From: an uncultured Bacteroidales bacterium
GTDB taxonomy: Bacteria > Bacteroidota > Bacteroidia > Bacteroidales > Paludibacteraceae
Direction of reading: 5' to 3'
Assembly: GCA_937915765.1 (NCBI GenBank)
Contig: CALGHE010000147.1
Coordinates: 1-7,654 of the forward strand
DNA length: 7,654 bases
Shown here: in pieces, positions 5,880-7,654 of the stretch
Numbering within the stretch: position 1 is the first letter of the stretch
Layout: every line of letters begins with the position of its first letter
Program-made: the position numbers and the translations under genes
Notes under the pieces: generated by a model
Told to the model about the DNA's origin: nothing
The model's database searches: none
The model's input: only the letters and a program-made list of their open reading frames with translations

Positions 5880-7654
5880 CTATTTTAGTATGACTTCGGT
5901 TTCATGGGTCGCTCCTGAGACCTCGGTTTGAAGCGTGTAGATGCCTGGCGTCAACGTGCCTCGCTCTATGGTCCACTCTGCTCTGCCTTGCGTCAAAACT
6001 TGCTCCGGCAATATCTTCACACATGCTCCGCCTGAACTGAACAGCCTGCATCTCGCCAATCCGTCTGACTTACTTTCGAGCGTGACCAATGATTTGTCCG
6101 TCACAGGATTTGGCGCTACCGTCAATCCAACTGCGTCGGATTCTGAAACGCTCATATTTGTAGCTTCCTCGTCCTCCAGCTTCAGAAGGTATTCGCAAGC
6201 GTTAAGCACCACCGAAACACCGTCGTCCGTAAGATACGCAAAGGAGCTGCTGTTCAGACCTATCTGCAAGAAAGTCTCCGTCAAGAGGTTTCCTGCCACA
6301 GATGTTCCTGCCGGAATTTCAAGTATATTGACCTGCTCGTTGCCCTTCACCTTTGCGATAGTGGCAATATTGCCTTCAACCTCCAAGAAAGAGGCCGGAT
6401 TCATGTAAGTCAGGGCCTTTGTTGATATTTCGGAGAACATCACAATTTCGTTACCGTTCACGAAAGAGACATCCTTGAACATCGGGTGCGACAACATGCC
6501 CTCTTCCACCGAGACAGACGCAATCTCCTTGTTATCGCCGTAACCAGTTTCAGCCCAAGCCCAAGTGCCTTCCGCAACCTTATAGACGTGAACTTTCAGG
6601 TTAAGCACCGGCTTTCCGATACCCTCAAGACCAGCCATCACAGGGGCGTTAGAAGCCGCCACCTCGCTAATCACCACAAGGTCATAGCGGGAGAGGTCTG
6701 CCGAAGCCTGCTGCGCGTCAATTTCAGACACGTACAGTCTCTTGTCGGCCTTCAGAGCAGGGAGAATCTTAGTGTCGTTCACATAGTTAGCCGCCGAAGC
6801 GTCTGTCACATAAGCCACCTTTTTAAGAGAAGCTGGGATAACCTCAACCTCTATCATGTGCGAAATCACCTCGCCGTTTCCAACAGAAGAGACCGTTATC
6901 ACTCCAGACGCGTTAGGCTCGCCAGAAACAGTAGCCGTATTACCATCAACAGAGATTGTCAGCCCGTCAATTTCGCCATCAACCTTAATATCCTTAGTGC
7001 CGGCACCCCAAGAGAAGAGAATCGTCTCTAACGCCTCCCCTTCGTCCACAGACTGACAAAGGTCGCCAATCACATCCAGTTTAGCGAGAGTGGTATCTTC
7101 GATAACAGTTATCGTGCCGCCCACATCTGTAGCGTCCTCGCTTCCGCCGTAAGTCCTGAGCGAGTAGCTGAACACACCGATTTCGTGAGGAGCGCCGCCA
7201 ATTCTGAGCTGTCCGCCCGCAGCGTCGAGCACCGCATCAACCCCTTCCGGCAAAGCGCCCAGCACCTCCACACCTTCGGCATAACTGTAATTATACACTG
7301 TTGTAACTATAGGATTGCCAACTATCACAGTCTGATTCCTTGCGCCACCAGACCCCCATCTGCCGATTGAAGCCGGCGGCAACTTACCGTCGCCCACAAC
7401 AATCTGCCCTGACTTGACAGCCTCCATCTCTGCGTCGCTGACCGTTTCGACAGTAAACAAGTAAGTTCCGGAGACAGCAGGCGAACCAGAGAAGAAAACC
7501 TTCTTCGCCGCATTATCAATAACAACCTCAACCCCTTCTGGAGCAGTTGGCGACCATGAGACCTTCACGGAAGAGGCGTTAGCCCACTCGTAGTTAAAAT
7601 CAACGATAGCCACACTAGGCTCAACCGCCTGAGAGGAGCCGCCTGCCCCCTGCT
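5880..7654 (-). CDS. Large secreted multidomain protein with type IX secretion sorting domain, N-terminus beyond window edge
   Basis: Only the last 590 residues are present; the frame is open through base 7654. A GTG at 7613 is possible as a start, but it lies inside a repeat domain with 13 more open codons upstream, so I treat the gene as partial. Counting from that GTG codon: three related Ig/cadherin-like beta domains at about 1-75, 90-172 and 180-260, sharing a pattern of (L/A)PEGV..V.D, then (S/G)G.P...G.(Y/F), weaker in the third; then an alpha/beta domain at about 264-478 (KKVAYVTD, then RYDLVVISE) that resembles glutamine-amidotransferase-like or ThuA-like folds; then a C-terminal sorting domain at about 498-577 (VAPNPVTD, a LFSSGG turn, TPGIYTL). 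Known for such domains: type IX secretion exports the protein and attaches or releases it at the cell surface. The substrate or ligand is unknown; no catalytic residues are identifiable. The gene is G+C-richer than cas9 and has its own terminator. Confidence 0.85.
   Translation of the reverse strand, partial: QGAGGSSQAVEPSVAIVDFNYEWANASSVKVSWSPTAPEGVEVVIDNAAKKVFFSGSPAVSGTYLFTVETVSDAEMEAVKSGQIVVGDGKLPPASIGRWGSGGARNQTVIVGNPIVTTVYNYSYAEGVEVLGALPEGVDAVLDAAGGQLRIGGAPHEIGVFSYSLRTYGGSEDATDVGGTITVIEDTTLAKLDVIGDLCQSVDEGEALETILFSWGAGTKDIKVDGEIDGLTISVDGNTATVSGEPNASGVITVSSVGNGEVISHMIEVEVIPASLKKVAYVTDASAANYVNDTKILPALKADKRLYVSEIDAQQASADLSRYDLVVISEVAASNAPVMAGLEGIGKPVLNLKVHVYKVAEGTWAWAETGYGDNKEIASVSVEEGMLSHPMFKDVSFVNGNEIVMFSEISTKALTYMNPASFLEVEGNIATIAKVKGNEQVNILEIPAGTSVAGNLLTETFLQIGLNSSSFAYLTDDGVSVVLNACEYLLKLEDEEATNMSVSESDAVGLTVAPNPVTDKSLVTLESKSDGLARCRLFSSGGACVKILPEQVLTQGRAEWTIERGTLTPGIYTLQTEVSGATHETEVILK

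Noticed and set aside
5662..5931. 89-codon plus-strand frame over the tracrRNA
   Set aside because: It runs through the promoter, tracrRNA, both terminators and the end of the next gene; no protein signal.
5941..7056. Plus-strand frames of 66-181 codons opposite the secreted-protein gene
   Set aside because: Antisense shadows of a coding frame with clear repeat domains and a sorting signal.
7611..7613. GTG as the start codon of the secreted protein
   Set aside because: The frame stays open to the window edge and no signal peptide follows the GTG; a type IX cargo needs one, so the true start is outside.

Overview
The window holds the middle of a type II-C CRISPR-Cas locus from a Bacteroidetes-like bacterium, next to the 3' part of a gene for a large secreted or surface protein. 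Three things point to Bacteroidetes. The Cas9 is a large (1591-residue) member that reads like those of Bacteroides, Prevotella and relatives. The neighbouring protein ends in a type IX secretion (Por) C-terminal sorting domain. One promoter matches the Bacteroides pattern TTTG-N19-TAnnTTTG exactly. All of this is read by eye; no database search was run.

Layout, left to right. Bases 1-711 (minus): cas1, cut off by the left edge. Bases 712-846: cas9-cas1 intergenic gap with a perfect 12-bp inverted repeat. Bases 847-5622 (minus): intact cas9 with all expected RuvC and HNH catalytic residues. Bases 5623-5879: a 257-bp gap that contains an unannotated tracrRNA gene on the plus strand (about 5696-5780), with its own promoter, anti-repeat, hairpins and intrinsic terminator. 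It also holds a second intrinsic terminator facing the other way for the next gene. Bases 5880-7654 (minus): the 3' end of a secreted multidomain protein, open through the right edge.

How the parts work together. Cas9 is guided by crRNA paired to the tracrRNA encoded just upstream and divergently. Cas1, presumably with a Cas2 beyond the left edge, would insert new spacers. No CRISPR array lies in the window, but the anti-repeat predicts what its repeat should look like. The secreted protein has no evident link to CRISPR; it converges tail-to-tail with the tracrRNA gene and marks the locus edge.

The most unusual observation is in cas1. Its first ~197 residues look like a Bacteroidetes type II-C Cas1, but the last ~40 residues before the window edge look like a type I/III Cas1 (GLDPY..FLH...YG motif). 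The switch falls at the conserved NYGYA motif and coincides with a drop in G+C. The Glu expected as a metal ligand in that segment reads Gly. This is either a natural recombinant or a chimeric assembly join at the contig end. The cas9 gene is also much more A+T-rich than both flanking genes.
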